A stretch of 34,110 nt of DNA, from positions 1 to 34,110 of the forward strand of contig JACRJC010000045.1 of the NCBI GenBank assembly GCA_016215555.1, given 5' to 3'. Source of the stretch: Rhodospirillales bacterium. GTDB lineage: Bacteria > Pseudomonadota > Alphaproteobacteria > Rhodospirillales > WMHbin7. Below are positions 16,008 to 24,556 of the stretch, piece by piece; position 1 is the stretch's first letter, and each line of letters begins with the position of its first letter. Below the pieces are notes generated by a model, which worked only from the letters and a program-made list of their open reading frames with translations, searched no databases and was not told the DNA's origin. A program made the translations under genes and the position numbers.

Positions 16008-16029
16008 CCATGAGCAAGACGTCTTCGAA
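16008..16029 (+). repeat. Right 22-bp direct repeat (intact rimO start)
   Basis: Identical to 14070-14091. Here the repeat continues into the full rimO gene, so this copy is the functional start. Confidence 0.95.
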
Positions 16030-17422
16030 AAAATCCGCCCGCATCGGCATCATCAGCCTGGGCTGCGCCAAGGCGCTGGTCGATTCCGAGCGCATTCTGA
16101 CCCTGCTGAAAATGGAGGGTTACGAGATCGCCGCCGACTATCAGGGGGCCCAGGCCGTCATCGTCAATACCTGCGGATTCCTGGACAGTGCCAGGGCCGA
16201 AAGCTTTCAGGCCATCGCCGAGGCTTTGGACGAGAACGGCAAAGTCATCGTCACCGGCTGCCTGGGCGGCGACGAAGCTGTGCTGAAGCGCTTTCCCAAG
16301 CTTCTGTCGGCCAGCGGACCCGGCCAGTTCGAGCGCGTGGTCAAGGCCGTGCATGATGCCGTGCCGCCGCCGCACGCCCCCTATCTCGATCTGGTGCCGG
16401 CGGCCGGATTGCGCCTGACGCCGCCGCACTACGCCTATTTGAAGATTTCAGAGGGCTGCGACCATGCCTGCAGTTTCTGCATCATTCCGCATCTGCGCGG
16501 CAAGCAGATCAGCCGCCCCGCCGCCGACATCCTGAAAGAGGCCGAAGCCCTGGTCCAATCGGGGGTGCGCGAATTGCTGGTCATCGCCCAGGATCTGACC
16601 GCCTACGGCACCGACCTCAAACATAGTGAAAGCGACTGGAAGGGCCGCGCCGTCAAGGCCCGCCTGCCCGAACTGGTCTTTGAACTGGGCCGGCTTGGCG
16701 TCTGGGTGCGCCTGCACTATGTCTATCCGCATCCTATCGCCGACGAACTGATCCCTTTGATGCGGCAAGGATTGGTTCTGCCCTATCTGGATATTCCTTT
16801 CCAGCATGCCAGCCCCAAAGTGCTGAAGGCCATGCGCCGTCCCAGCTATCAGGACAGAACGCTGGAACGCATCCGCAAATGGCGCGGCCAAGTCCCCGAT
16901 TTGGTGCTGCGCTCGACCTTCATCGTCGGCTTTCCCGGCGAAAGCGAGGAGGATTTCCGTTTCCTGCTGGAGTGGCTGGAGGCGGCGCAATTGGATCGCG
17001 TCGGCTGTTTCACCTTCGAAGCGGTCGAGGGTGCCCCCGCCAACGCCCTGCCCGATCAGGTGCCCGAGAAGGTCAAGAAGAAGCGCTGGGAACGGCTGAT
17101 GGCGGTTCAGCAGCGCATCAGCGCCGCCAAAATGAACCGAAAGCTTGGCCAGCGCATCGAAGTGCTGATCGACGAGGTCGATGCATGGGGCGGCATCGGG
17201 CGGTCCATCGGCGATTCGCCGGAAGTGGACGGCGTCGTCCATCTGGTGGGCGATCTTCACCTGACCGTCGGCGACATCATCGACGCCGAAGTCGTGAAGG
17301 CCGAGGACTATGACCTCGTCGCCAAGCCGCTTCAGTGCTTGAAGAACTGGAGTGCGAGCTGGGCGCCGCCCACGAACCACAAGCCGATCAGTCCGGCGAC
17401 GATGAAGCCCAGGGTCAGATAA
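16010..17422 (+). CDS. rimO: Ribosomal protein S12 methylthiotransferase RimO
   Basis: RimO is a radical-SAM enzyme that methylthiolates an Asp of ribosomal protein S12. The 470-aa product has Cys19 ([12 protein letters not shown]), Cys55 (NTCGF) and Cys84 (TGCLGG) for the auxiliary Fe-S cluster, and Cys150, Cys154 and Cys157 (CDHACSFC) for the radical-SAM cluster. A C-terminal TRAM domain follows ([10 protein letters not shown] to the EAEDYDL-like end). The last ~30 residues, after [11 protein letters not shown], lie antisense to the end of the convergent EF-hand gene and are not typical of RimO, as if the original stop was lost. The first codons are duplicated at 14070 by the cassette insertion. 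Confidence 0.95.
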   Translation: MSKTSSKKSARIGIISLGCAKALVDSERILTLLKMEGYEIAADYQGAQAVIVNTCGFLDSARAESFQAIAEALDENGKVIVTGCLGGDEAVLKRFPKLLSASGPGQFERVVKAVHDAVPPPHAPYLDLVPAAGLRLTPPHYAYLKISEGCDHACSFCIIPHLRGKQISRPAADILKEAEALVQSGVRELLVIAQDLTAYGTDLKHSESDWKGRAVKARLPELVFELGRLGVWVRLHYVYPHPIADELIPLMRQGLVLPYLDIPFQHASPKVLKAMRRPSYQDRTLERIRKWRGQVPDLVLRSTFIVGFPGESEEDFRFLLEWLEAAQLDRVGCFTFEAVEGAPANALPDQVPEKVKKKRWERLMAVQQRISAAKMNRKLGQRIEVLIDEVDAWGGIGRSIGDSPEVDGVVHLVGDLHLTVGDIIDAEVVKAEDYDLVAKPLQCLKNWSASWAPPTNHKPISPATMKPRVR

Positions 17423-19554
17423 AGCTTCCAGGGCGGCGGCTTCTCGGCATAAGGATCGGACATGGCGCGCTCGGCCCCTTCGGGCAGCTTGGCCAGATGG
17501 GTCAGCGAGGTGCCGAAGGGAATGTTGACCTTGGCCCTGGAATTCACCGCCCAGCCGTTGGCGTCCAGGATCGGGCCCAGATTGCGCTGACGCAGCTTCA
17601 TGAAGGCGATCAGGATCGAAGGCCCGCTGACGATGGCCACCACGCCCAGAAGTGCCAGCGGCATCTGCCACCAGGACAGACTGAGGAAGCTCGACACCAC
17701 CGAGGCGATGGCGGTGCCGATGGCGCCGATGGCCAGGCCGATGGCGGCGAAGATGCCGGCGAAACGCCCGGCATCGAAACCGCCCGGCGCCGCGACTGGC
17801 GCCGGAGCGCCGGGAGTGGGCGCGCCGGGGGCGGGTGCGCCGGCGGCCGGCTTGGCCGGGGCGGCGGCGGGGGCGGCGACAGCGGCCGGCACCACCACCA
17901 CTTGCTGATGCTGGGCGGCGGCGCGGGCGGCGGCGGCCTTCTCGATCTGCGAACTGATGGTCTGGCCCACCTTGCGATAGGGCATCCAGAAGGCTTGGCG
18001 CAGGCTGATCGGATGGTCGATGATCTTGACCACCGTCGCTTCCCAGTCGCGGCCCTGATGATCGTAGAAGACGCCGTTGCGCCCGATCACGATCAGATCG
18101 GCGTCGCCCGCCGTGAAGGCGGCGGCGATGGTCATCCGCTCGTCGCCGGCCGGGCGCGCGCAATCGCAATAAACCAGGCAGATATGGCTGAGCGTCGCCA
18201 GCTTGGCGTGCTTTTCTGGATCGTCGGCCCTGACCACCAGATCGCAACTGCGCCCATCCAGATACAAGGAGCCGATCTGGAAGATGGCCCGCTTGCGTCC
18301 GGTATAGAAGTCGCGGAAGGTGACGAAATTATTGAGCAGCGCCAGCAGATCGCGCCGGTAGCGGACCAGACGATCGACTTCAGCGATGGCGTCGGCTTCG
18401 GCCTGCACGGCTTCGTCCTCGGCAATCAAGGCTTCGATCTTCTCGCCGACGCCATGCAAGATGAAATCGGCGACGCACTCTGAACCCAGCGGCTCGACCA
18501 GCAGGCCGGCCTTGGCGGTCAGCCACTGCTCGAAGGGTGCGAATGCCGCCGTCAGTTTCTGCCAGTCGTCCAGATCAAGCTGGTCGCGCTGGCCCAACAA
18601 GGGCAGAACCACCAGCTTCTTGAAATCGGCCAGGCGCAAGGTCCAGGCGGGATTGACGCCGTCACCCAGCGGCAAGGCACGACCGGCGGCGATGCGGGCC
18701 AACGGAAAATCGCCCACTTCCGCGGCTTCCGCCGACAGCAGATGCGACGACAAGGCGACATAATCCTCCTCCGACCGGTTCAGAGCCCCCTCGGCTCGGG
18801 GATCGTAGGCGGCCAGATGACAGCGCGTGAAATAATCCTCGATCTTCTCCTTGACGGCGGCGAAGGCGGCATGCGCGGTCACGGTTTCGTCGCCCAGGGA
18901 CAGAATGGCCGGCTCGGATTTGGCCTGTTGCCACCAGCTTGCATAGGCAATCGCTTCGGCGCGGAAGTTCTCCAAGGAAGGGCGGGTGATGCCCGGCATG
19001 CCCGAACGGTCAGGCCGGCTGCCGCACAGATCCATGATGTTGCGAATGAAGCCCGCCACTTCCTCGTCTTCGGCGGCTTCGGGCGGCAGCACGCCGTCGC
19101 CGTTGAACTTGGTTTGCGCAAAGATGCGTTCCGTGTCCAACGTGTCGCCCGGCGAAATGCTGTCGGCGCCCTTCTTGCCCAGATTGGTCAGAATACGCTT
19201 GGCCGAGGCCAGAATCTTGGCGCCCTCGGGATGCGTGGCGTCGATGGCGGCCAGGGGCAGCGCATCGCCATCCTTGAACAGGATTTCCGGATCGGCCAGA
19301 CGTTCGAGCGTCCAGGAAACGGCGGACAGAATTTCGCCGGCCCGGATGCGCCCGTCATGATCGAGGTCGATCAGGTCCAGCGTCTTGGCGTCAAACTCGA
19401 CGCCGCGCGTCGGGCAGCTCAGCGCCACCCACAATTTTTGGTCCAACTGGGCCAAGGCCTTGAGATCGGCGCCGCTTTCGATGCGCACCTGATCGAAACC
19501 GCCAGCCCTGAAAAATCGCCAGACATGGGCGTTGGAAGCTTCGGCAACCGTCAT
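17332..19554 (-). CDS. Large membrane protein with EF-hand-like motifs
   Basis: The 740-aa protein is not a family I can name. Its N-terminal part has a canonical EF-hand loop, [12 protein letters not shown] (about 63-74), and a second, degenerate one, [12 protein letters not shown] (about 149-160), suggesting calcium sensing. A long, mostly helical middle follows, then a linker rich in Ala, Pro and Gly (about 545-600). After it come two hydrophobic segments ([19 protein letters not shown] and [14 protein letters not shown]) and one near the C-terminus ([18 protein letters not shown]). The start at 19554 has GGGGGAT upstream. Its 3' end overlaps rimO tail to tail by 91 bp. Membrane anchoring with a soluble calcium-responsive head is an inference. 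Confidence 0.75.
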   Translation of the reverse strand: MTVAEASNAHVWRFFRAGGFDQVRIESGADLKALAQLDQKLWVALSCPTRGVEFDAKTLDLIDLDHDGRIRAGEILSAVSWTLERLADPEILFKDGDALPLAAIDATHPEGAKILASAKRILTNLGKKGADSISPGDTLDTERIFAQTKFNGDGVLPPEAAEDEEVAGFIRNIMDLCGSRPDRSGMPGITRPSLENFRAEAIAYASWWQQAKSEPAILSLGDETVTAHAAFAAVKEKIEDYFTRCHLAAYDPRAEGALNRSEEDYVALSSHLLSAEAAEVGDFPLARIAAGRALPLGDGVNPAWTLRLADFKKLVVLPLLGQRDQLDLDDWQKLTAAFAPFEQWLTAKAGLLVEPLGSECVADFILHGVGEKIEALIAEDEAVQAEADAIAEVDRLVRYRRDLLALLNNFVTFRDFYTGRKRAIFQIGSLYLDGRSCDLVVRADDPEKHAKLATLSHICLVYCDCARPAGDERMTIAAAFTAGDADLIVIGRNGVFYDHQGRDWEATVVKIIDHPISLRQAFWMPYRKVGQTISSQIEKAAAARAAAQHQQVVVVPAAVAAPAAAPAKPAAGAPAPGAPTPGAPAPVAAPGGFDAGRFAGIFAAIGLAIGAIGTAIASVVSSFLSLSWWQMPLALLGVVAIVSGPSILIAFMKLRQRNLGPILDANGWAVNSRAKVNIPFGTSLTHLAKLPEGAERAMSDPYAEKPPPWKLYLTLGFIVAGLIGLWFVGGAQLALQFFKH

Positions 19555-19692
19555 GACATCCCCCTTGCTGAACCGCGCCTATCTTCCAGCAGAACCCTGC
19601 TTGGAGCAAGGGAAGGAATCTTGAAAATTAGCCAGGATCAAGGCGGCCTCGGGCCAAATGAATTAGAGTTTGCAAAACTGAAGGACCAAACG

Positions 19693-20013
19693 ATGTCGGC
19701 GCTTCCATCCAAAGACATGTTGCTCCTGGCCCTGAAAGCCAAAGTCATGGATCCCGAACTGGGCGTCAATATCGTCGATCTGGGCCTGGTCGAGCGCCTC
19801 GATTGCAAGCATGACGGCATTGAACTCGACCTCATCATGACCACGCCAACCTGCCCGCAAGGCCATGGCCTGACCGACGAAGCCAGACGGGTGCTGGAAA
19901 GCGCCGCCCCCGGCCAAACCGTCACCGCCAGACTTTTGCCGCAACCCTTCTGGTCGCCCGCGCGCATGAGCGACGAGGCCAGACGGCAATTGGGTTGGAA
20001 GACATCCTCATGA
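19693..20013 (+). CDS. MIP18-family metal-sulfur cluster assembly factor
   Basis: The 106-aa product has the DUF59/MIP18 pattern: ALKAKVMDPELGVNIVDLGLVERL, then LDLIMTTPTCPQGHGL with the conserved Cys, and a C-terminal LLPQPFWSPARMSDEARRQLGW. Relatives (SufT, PaaD) help load Fe-S clusters onto target proteins. The start at 19693 is preceded by GAAGGA; the reading frame stays open far upstream, but that part is antisense to the EF-hand gene. Its stop overlaps the start of the next membrane-protein gene (ATGA), which ties the two together functionally. Confidence 0.88.
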   Translation: MSALPSKDMLLLALKAKVMDPELGVNIVDLGLVERLDCKHDGIELDLIMTTPTCPQGHGLTDEARRVLESAAPGQTVTARLLPQPFWSPARMSDEARRQLGWKTSS

Positions 20014-21077
20014 CTCCCGGCAACTGGCCCCGCCTGCCCTTCCTGATTCCCGGCGCGGTGGCGCTGATGGCGGCCCTGCTGGCCGGATTGGAACGATTGG
20101 GAATCAGCCTTCCCTTCGAAGCCGCCGGGTTTTCCCTAAAGCACGGGCCCTTGATGGTGGCCGGGTTCCTTGCCACCGTCATCGGCTTGGAACGCGCCGT
20201 GGCGCTGCAATCGGGATGGACCTTCCTGGCCCCGGCCTTCAGCGGCATCGGCGCGCTGTTCTATCTGGCGGGATTTTCCTTCGCCCCTTCCCTGATGGCG
20301 GCGGGGGGGCTGGTTCTTGCTTTGTCGGGTCTGGAAGGCATGCGCCGCCAGCCCGCCCTTTATTCCGCCATCATGGCCCTGGGGGGATGCGCTGGCGCCG
20401 CCGCCACCTTTTTCTGGGCCTTTGGGGCCGAAGTTTCATCCGCCGTGGGTTCCTGGATGGCGTTCCTGACCCTGACCATCGCCGGCGAGCGCCTGGAACT
20501 GACGCGCTTCCTGCCGCCACGCAAAGGCCGCACGCCCAGCCTGATCTTGCTGGTCATCGTCATTCTGCTGGGCAGCGCCGCATCCTTGCTCGATACGAAC
20601 ATGGCGCCGCGCCTGCTGGGGGCGGGACTGTTCGGGTTGGCGGTCTGGCTGGCCATCTTCGACATCGCAAGGCGCAATCTGAAACAAACGGGCTTGCCGC
20701 GCTTCATCGGCCTGGCCCTGGCGGCCGGTTATTTCTGGCTGGGGCTGGGCGGGTTGGCCCTCATCGATCACGGCATTCCGCCGGGCGGCTACGACTATGA
20801 CGCCGTCTTGCATGTGCTGTTCGTCGGCTTCGTTTTCTCGATGATCTTCGGCCACGGGCCGGTGATTCTGCCCGCGATCCTAAAGCGCGAAGCGCCCTAT
20901 CACCCGATTCTGCTGGCCTGGCTGGGCCTCTTGCATCTGGGATTGGCGGTGCGTCTTTACGGCGACCATTTCGCCCAGGAAGCGCCGCGCCAGATCGGCG
21001 GCGCGCTGAACGAGATCGCCATCTTGGCTTTCATCGTCACCTTGGCCGTGCGCACGATCCGGGCGGCGAAAAACTAA
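20010..21077 (+). CDS. Multi-pass membrane protein, distantly NnrS-like
   Basis: The 355-aa product is almost entirely hydrophobic, with roughly ten to twelve membrane segments. It has conserved-looking polar residues inside them: SLKHGPLMVAGF near residue 45, DYDAVLHVLFVGFVFSMIFGHGP near 265, and PYHPILLAWLGLLHLG near 300. Paired histidines of this sort, and the overall look, recall NnrS-type proteins linked to nitric oxide or copper/haem metabolism; this is a tentative assignment. Its start overlaps the stop of the Fe-S assembly factor by 4 nt, so the two form an operon. The 3' end overlaps the convergent response-regulator gene by 4 bp. Confidence 0.6.
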   Translation: MTPGNWPRLPFLIPGAVALMAALLAGLERLGISLPFEAAGFSLKHGPLMVAGFLATVIGLERAVALQSGWTFLAPAFSGIGALFYLAGFSFAPSLMAAGGLVLALSGLEGMRRQPALYSAIMALGGCAGAAATFFWAFGAEVSSAVGSWMAFLTLTIAGERLELTRFLPPRKGRTPSLILLVIVILLGSAASLLDTNMAPRLLGAGLFGLAVWLAIFDIARRNLKQTGLPRFIGLALAAGYFWLGLGGLALIDHGIPPGGYDYDAVLHVLFVGFVFSMIFGHGPVILPAILKREAPYHPILLAWLGLLHLGLAVRLYGDHFAQEAPRQIGGALNEIAILAFIVTLAVRTIRAAKN

Positions 21078-21769
21078 TCGACCAGAACCGGCGCCGAGAA
21101 GACATAACCCACCGAATGAACGGTCTGGATGGGCAAAAGCTGTTCGGTTTCCTCTTCCACCTTGCGGCGCAGACGGCGCACCAAAGCGTCGAGATTGCGG
21201 TTGCCGGGATCGGCATCATCATAGCCCACCGAGGCCAGCAGTTCGACGCGGCCCACCGGCTCGCCGGCTTGCGAGGTCAGGCGCTTCATCAGTTGCAGTT
21301 CCTTGGGCGTCAGCTTCACCGCCTTGCCGGTCGGAGTCAGCAGCCGCCATTCGAACCCGTCCAAACGCCAGGCCTGCGCGGGCGGCGGGCGGTGCGTGGT
21401 GGTCGGCGTTTCCAGACGGCGCGACAGATTGGCCACGGCGGCGGCCAATTCTCGGCAACTGACCGGCTTGACCAGATAGATGTCGGCGCCCATTTCGAAG
21501 CCCTGGATGCGGTCTTCGGCCTGGCCCCTGGCCGTCAGCATGATGATGCCCATCGCGGTTTCGCGCCGAAGATGGGCGGCGATCGAGTAACCGTCTTCGT
21601 CGGGCAGGCCGATATCCAGGACCACGATGTCCTGCGGCGCCACCGCCAGCTTGCGCCACATTTCGCTGCCGCTGCCGACGCCCATGGCTTCGTGACCCGA
21701 AAGATGCAGGCAGTTGAGAACCGTGTCCCGCAAATCGGCATCGTCTTCGACGACGATCACCTTCGACAT
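21074..21769 (-). CDS. OmpR-family response regulator
   Basis: The 231-aa protein has an N-terminal receiver domain with acidic pocket Glu8-Asp9-Asp10, phospho-acceptor Asp52 (VVLDIGLPDEDGY), Thr79 and Lys101 (YLVKP). A short linker rich in Thr and Pro leads to a C-terminal winged-helix DNA-binding domain (LTPKELQLMKRL, then LDALVRRLRRKV and IQTVHSVGYVF). It is a transcription regulator. It is transcribed divergently from the sensor kinase at 21979-23715, which is probably its partner. A perfect hairpin at 21796-21812 lies in its short 5' leader. Confidence 0.93.
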   Translation of the reverse strand: MSKVIVVEDDADLRDTVLNCLHLSGHEAMGVGSGSEMWRKLAVAPQDIVVLDIGLPDEDGYSIAAHLRRETAMGIIMLTARGQAEDRIQGFEMGADIYLVKPVSCRELAAAVANLSRRLETPTTTHRPPPAQAWRLDGFEWRLLTPTGKAVKLTPKELQLMKRLTSQAGEPVGRVELLASVGYDDADPGNRNLDALVRRLRRKVEEETEQLLPIQTVHSVGYVFSAPVLVD

Positions 21770-21795
21770 GTCAAATCCCCTCGGCTTCTTTGATT

Positions 21796-21812
21796 GGGCG
21801 CGGAAGGCGCCC
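21796..21812 (-). other. Hairpin in the response-regulator 5' leader
   Basis: GGGCGC (21796-21801) pairs perfectly with GCGCCC (21807-21812) across a 5-nt loop, 26-42 bp upstream of the regulator start. Its function is unknown. It may be an operator or may slow translation. Confidence 0.4.
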
Positions 21813-21873
21813 TTTGTCTAATGTCATCACAAGTGAGATAACACGATGACGCCCGTCAATCCAGACACGCGAA

Positions 21874-21901
21874 TTGACCTTTTTCGACGCATTTCGATAA
21901 T
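21874..21901 (+). promoter_or_regulatory. Predicted promoter of the sensor kinase gene
   Basis: A -35 box TTGACC (21874-21879), a 16-bp spacer and a -10 box GATAAT (21896-21901). Both hexamers match the consensus at five of six positions. The leader would be about 70 nt. Confidence 0.6.
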
Positions 21902-21978
21902 CATTTGAAGAATAGGCCTTCGTTGTCCCGAAGATTGGGCCTGGAAATCGTCTCTCCTTGCCTTATTGTGTTAAGACT

Positions 21979-23715
21979 ATGCCGCCGTTCAACCTTGCCC
22001 CCAAAGACGGTTCGTCAAACCCAGGCCCAAAAACCTGGGCCGTGGATTCGTTAAGCGGGCGGATCGGCCGGGTCTTCGAAATCCACCGTCTATTGGGAAT
22101 CGGCAATTTCCTGTTCGGCCTGATCGTGGTTTCGATGCTGACCACGCAAGTGGCTTTCTCTGCCAAGATCTTGTTCCTGGCCGCCCTTGGCCTGGGCGGC
22201 GGCCTCCGTTTTGCGCTTTTCGGCCTGTATCGAAGCCGGGAAGGCCGGTCGTCGGCTCCCGGTTTCGGCTGGGCGGCGGTTGGCATCAACGCCCTGACCG
22301 GCCTGACCTGGGTCTGGCTGTTCGGCAAAATCTACGCCTCGCCGGTTTCCTGGGATCTGCTGGTCGGCGTGCTGGGAATTGGCCTGACCAGTTTTCCCGC
22401 AGTTTTGATGGGAGTTTGGCTGCCTGCCGCCCTGGCCTATCCTTTGGCCACCAGCCTGGGGGTCTCGCTCGTTCTCATCCTTCACTGGTCTGATCAGGCG
22501 CCGGGACTTTTGGCCCTGTTCTGGATGGGCTTTCTTTTCGCCGGCATTCTGGCTTACCAGATCAGCCGCTCGTCGATGGCCGATTTCGAGCTTCGCCAGC
22601 GGCTTTCCGCCAAAGAGACCATGTTCCGCCAGATGGCCGAGACCATTCCCATTCCCTGCGCCGTCATGAAACGCGCCGGCGGTCATCTGCTGTTCGCCAA
22701 TGCCAGGCTGTGCGACCTTCTGGGGCTGCGCTCGGATGAGTTGCCCAGGCGCAGCATCTGGGAAATCGTGGCCCGGCGCGAGGACCGCCAAAGCCTGATG
22801 GACGAGATGTCCGCTCATGGCCGGATCGAGGACCGCGAAACCATGTTGGCGCCCAAGGCGGGCAGCCATCTGGTGGCGCTACTGTCCCTGATGCCCCTGG
22901 AAATCGATGGCGACGGCCTGCTGATGCTGACGCTCAAAGACGTCACCCAGGACAAGGAGTTGCAGAAGGCCCAGGTTTCGGCCCGCCTGGCCGCCGAACA
23001 AGCCCTGGCCACCGAACGGCGCGCGGTCGAGGAACAGCGCCATTTCCTGGCCATGGTGGCGCACGAGTTCAGAACCCCCTTGTCGATCATCTCGACGACC
23101 ATGGATGTCCTGGACATGACGTCGATAAACGCGCGCCCCGAAGTGACCCAGGCCTACGAGCGCATCCGCCGCGCCACCGAACGTCTGGTCCGCCTGATCG
23201 AGACCTGCCTGAACGAGGATCGGCTGGTCGATATCGGCACGCTCTCGCGCGAGCCCTTGGATTTGACGCAAATCATGAGAACCATTATTCGCGACAGCCG
23301 GGGCGGCACCAACGCCGCCCGCATCGAGGCGGCCATACCCGAGCAGCCGATCACCATCGTCGGCGACAAGGCGCTGATCAAGATCGCTCTCGCCAATCTC
23401 ATCGACAACGCCGAGAAATACACCAAGGCCGACGGAAAAATCACGGCGCGCCTGACCCCCTACGGCGATCTGGCGGTGATCCAGGTATCCGACACCGGCA
23501 TCGGCATTCCCGATTCCGAACTGCCGCGCATCTTCGACAAATATTACCGCGCTCCCGGCGCCAAGGGCATCGCCGGCGCCGGCCTGGGCCTCAATCTGGT
23601 CAAGCGCATCATCGAACTGCATGGCGGCGGCATCGAAGCCGCCAGCATGCACGGCCAGGGATCGACCTTTACCGTCCGCCTGCCCCTGGCAACGCCGGCG
23701 CCCGAGCCGTCTTAA
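21979..23715 (+). CDS. Membrane sensor histidine kinase with PAS domain
   Basis: The 578-aa protein has a hydrophobic N-terminal region with several membrane segments (about 39-195) and little periplasmic sequence. A PAS domain follows (about 215-325), then a coiled-coil linker (ARLAAEQALATERRAVEEQR), then a HisKA domain with phospho-acceptor His362 in FLAMVAHEFRTPLSII. The ATPase domain has NLIDNAEKYTKA, DTGIGIPDSELPRIF and GAGLGLNLVKRI. It is divergent from the OmpR-type regulator at 21074-21769, a probable cognate pair. The start at 21979 is an ATG without a strong ribosome binding site; other starts are possible. Its end overlaps the convergent transporter gene by 47 bp. Confidence 0.92.
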   Translation: MPPFNLAPKDGSSNPGPKTWAVDSLSGRIGRVFEIHRLLGIGNFLFGLIVVSMLTTQVAFSAKILFLAALGLGGGLRFALFGLYRSREGRSSAPGFGWAAVGINALTGLTWVWLFGKIYASPVSWDLLVGVLGIGLTSFPAVLMGVWLPAALAYPLATSLGVSLVLILHWSDQAPGLLALFWMGFLFAGILAYQISRSSMADFELRQRLSAKETMFRQMAETIPIPCAVMKRAGGHLLFANARLCDLLGLRSDELPRRSIWEIVARREDRQSLMDEMSAHGRIEDRETMLAPKAGSHLVALLSLMPLEIDGDGLLMLTLKDVTQDKELQKAQVSARLAAEQALATERRAVEEQRHFLAMVAHEFRTPLSIISTTMDVLDMTSINARPEVTQAYERIRRATERLVRLIETCLNEDRLVDIGTLSREPLDLTQIMRTIIRDSRGGTNAARIEAAIPEQPITIVGDKALIKIALANLIDNAEKYTKADGKITARLTPYGDLAVIQVSDTGIGIPDSELPRIFDKYYRAPGAKGIAGAGLGLNLVKRIIELHGGGIEAASMHGQGSTFTVRLPLATPAPEPS

Positions 23716-24556
23716 TCTTTCTGCGGAAATACAAGATCGCCAACAGGGCGGTGACGTTCATGGCCAAGGCATAGACGATGCTGGGCACCATCATGGCCTC
23801 GTTGCCCAGCAGCGTCACCGCCACGAAAATACCCAGCGCGCTGTTCTGCAGGCCGTTTTCCATGATGACGGCGATGCGTTCGGAAACCGAAAGCCCCATG
23901 CCGGCGCCAAGCAGACCGGCCGCCGCCATCGCCGCCAGATTGAGCAGCAGGGCGGGCGGCAGGACATCGCCGCCGTGCCGCCACATGGTCTCGGATTGGT
24001 TCAAAAAAGCGCCCATCACGATCAGGGCGAACAGAAAGGTGGCGAGCGGCCGGGCGAACCGTCCCAGCCTTGCCGCCAGCATGGGCTTCCATTTCTGCAA
24101 GCCAAGCCCCAGGGCCAGAGGCAGCGTATCGACCAGGAAGATGCCCAGCACCATCTTGCCCACCGGCAGATCGATGGCATGATCGTAGCCGGCGAAATGG
24201 CGCAGCCCCAGATTGGCGATCAAGGGCAGCGTCGCCACGGCGGCCAGACTGGAGACCGCCGTCACCATGGCGGCCAAGGCGATCCGGCCCCTGGCGTGAT
24301 GGGTCAGCAGGCTTGACGTCACTCCGGCCGGACAGGCGGCCAGGATCAGCATGCCGACGGCGAAATCGGTCTCGAGCCTGAAGATCGACACCGCCAGCAG
24401 GCCCAGAACCGGCACCAGCAGAATCTTGGCCGCCAGGCCGGTCAACAAGGCCTTGGGGCGCGTGAAGACCCGTTTGAAATCGTCCAGCGTCATGGTCAGC
24501 CCCATGGCGAACATGATGAAGGACAGGGCGGCGGGCAGCAGAATCTGCGAAATCAC
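23669..24556 (-). CDS. Bile acid:sodium symporter (BASS) family transporter
   Basis: The 295-aa product has about nine to ten hydrophobic segments and the BASS signatures FIMFAMGLTMTLDDFKRVF near the N-terminus, LAACPAGVTSSLLTHHARG in the middle, and MENGLQNSALGIFVAVTLL towards the end, which contribute the sodium and substrate sites. The substrate cannot be predicted; the family carries organic acids as well as bile acids. Translation starts at a GTG overlapping the menA stop codon (GTGA), so it is coupled to menA. The 3' end overlaps the sensor-kinase gene tail to tail by 47 bp. Linkage to menA suggests a role around quinone or aromatic metabolites, but this is only context. Confidence 0.85.
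   Translation of the reverse strand: MISQILLPAALSFIMFAMGLTMTLDDFKRVFTRPKALLTGLAAKILLVPVLGLLAVSIFRLETDFAVGMLILAACPAGVTSSLLTHHARGRIALAAMVTAVSSLAAVATLPLIANLGLRHFAGYDHAIDLPVGKMVLGIFLVDTLPLALGLGLQKWKPMLAARLGRFARPLATFLFALIVMGAFLNQSETMWRHGGDVLPPALLLNLAAMAAAGLLGAGMGLSVSERIAVIMENGLQNSALGIFVAVTLLGNEAMMVPSIVYALAMNVTALLAILYFRRKIKTARAPALPGAGGR

Larger units (their letters stand above)
14092..16029 (+). mobile_element. ATPase-PIN cassette inserted at the rimO start
   Basis: A segment of 1,938 bp including one repeat copy is bounded by 22-bp direct repeats of the rimO start. It holds one promoter and two overlapping genes, with almost no spare DNA: the PIN gene stops 5 bp before the right repeat. Its base composition is clearly richer in A/T than the flanking hrpB and rimO genes, which suggests transfer. 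No integrase, transposase or convincing terminal inverted repeat was found. Insertion kept rimO intact but separated it from its probable native promoter. Confidence 0.75.
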
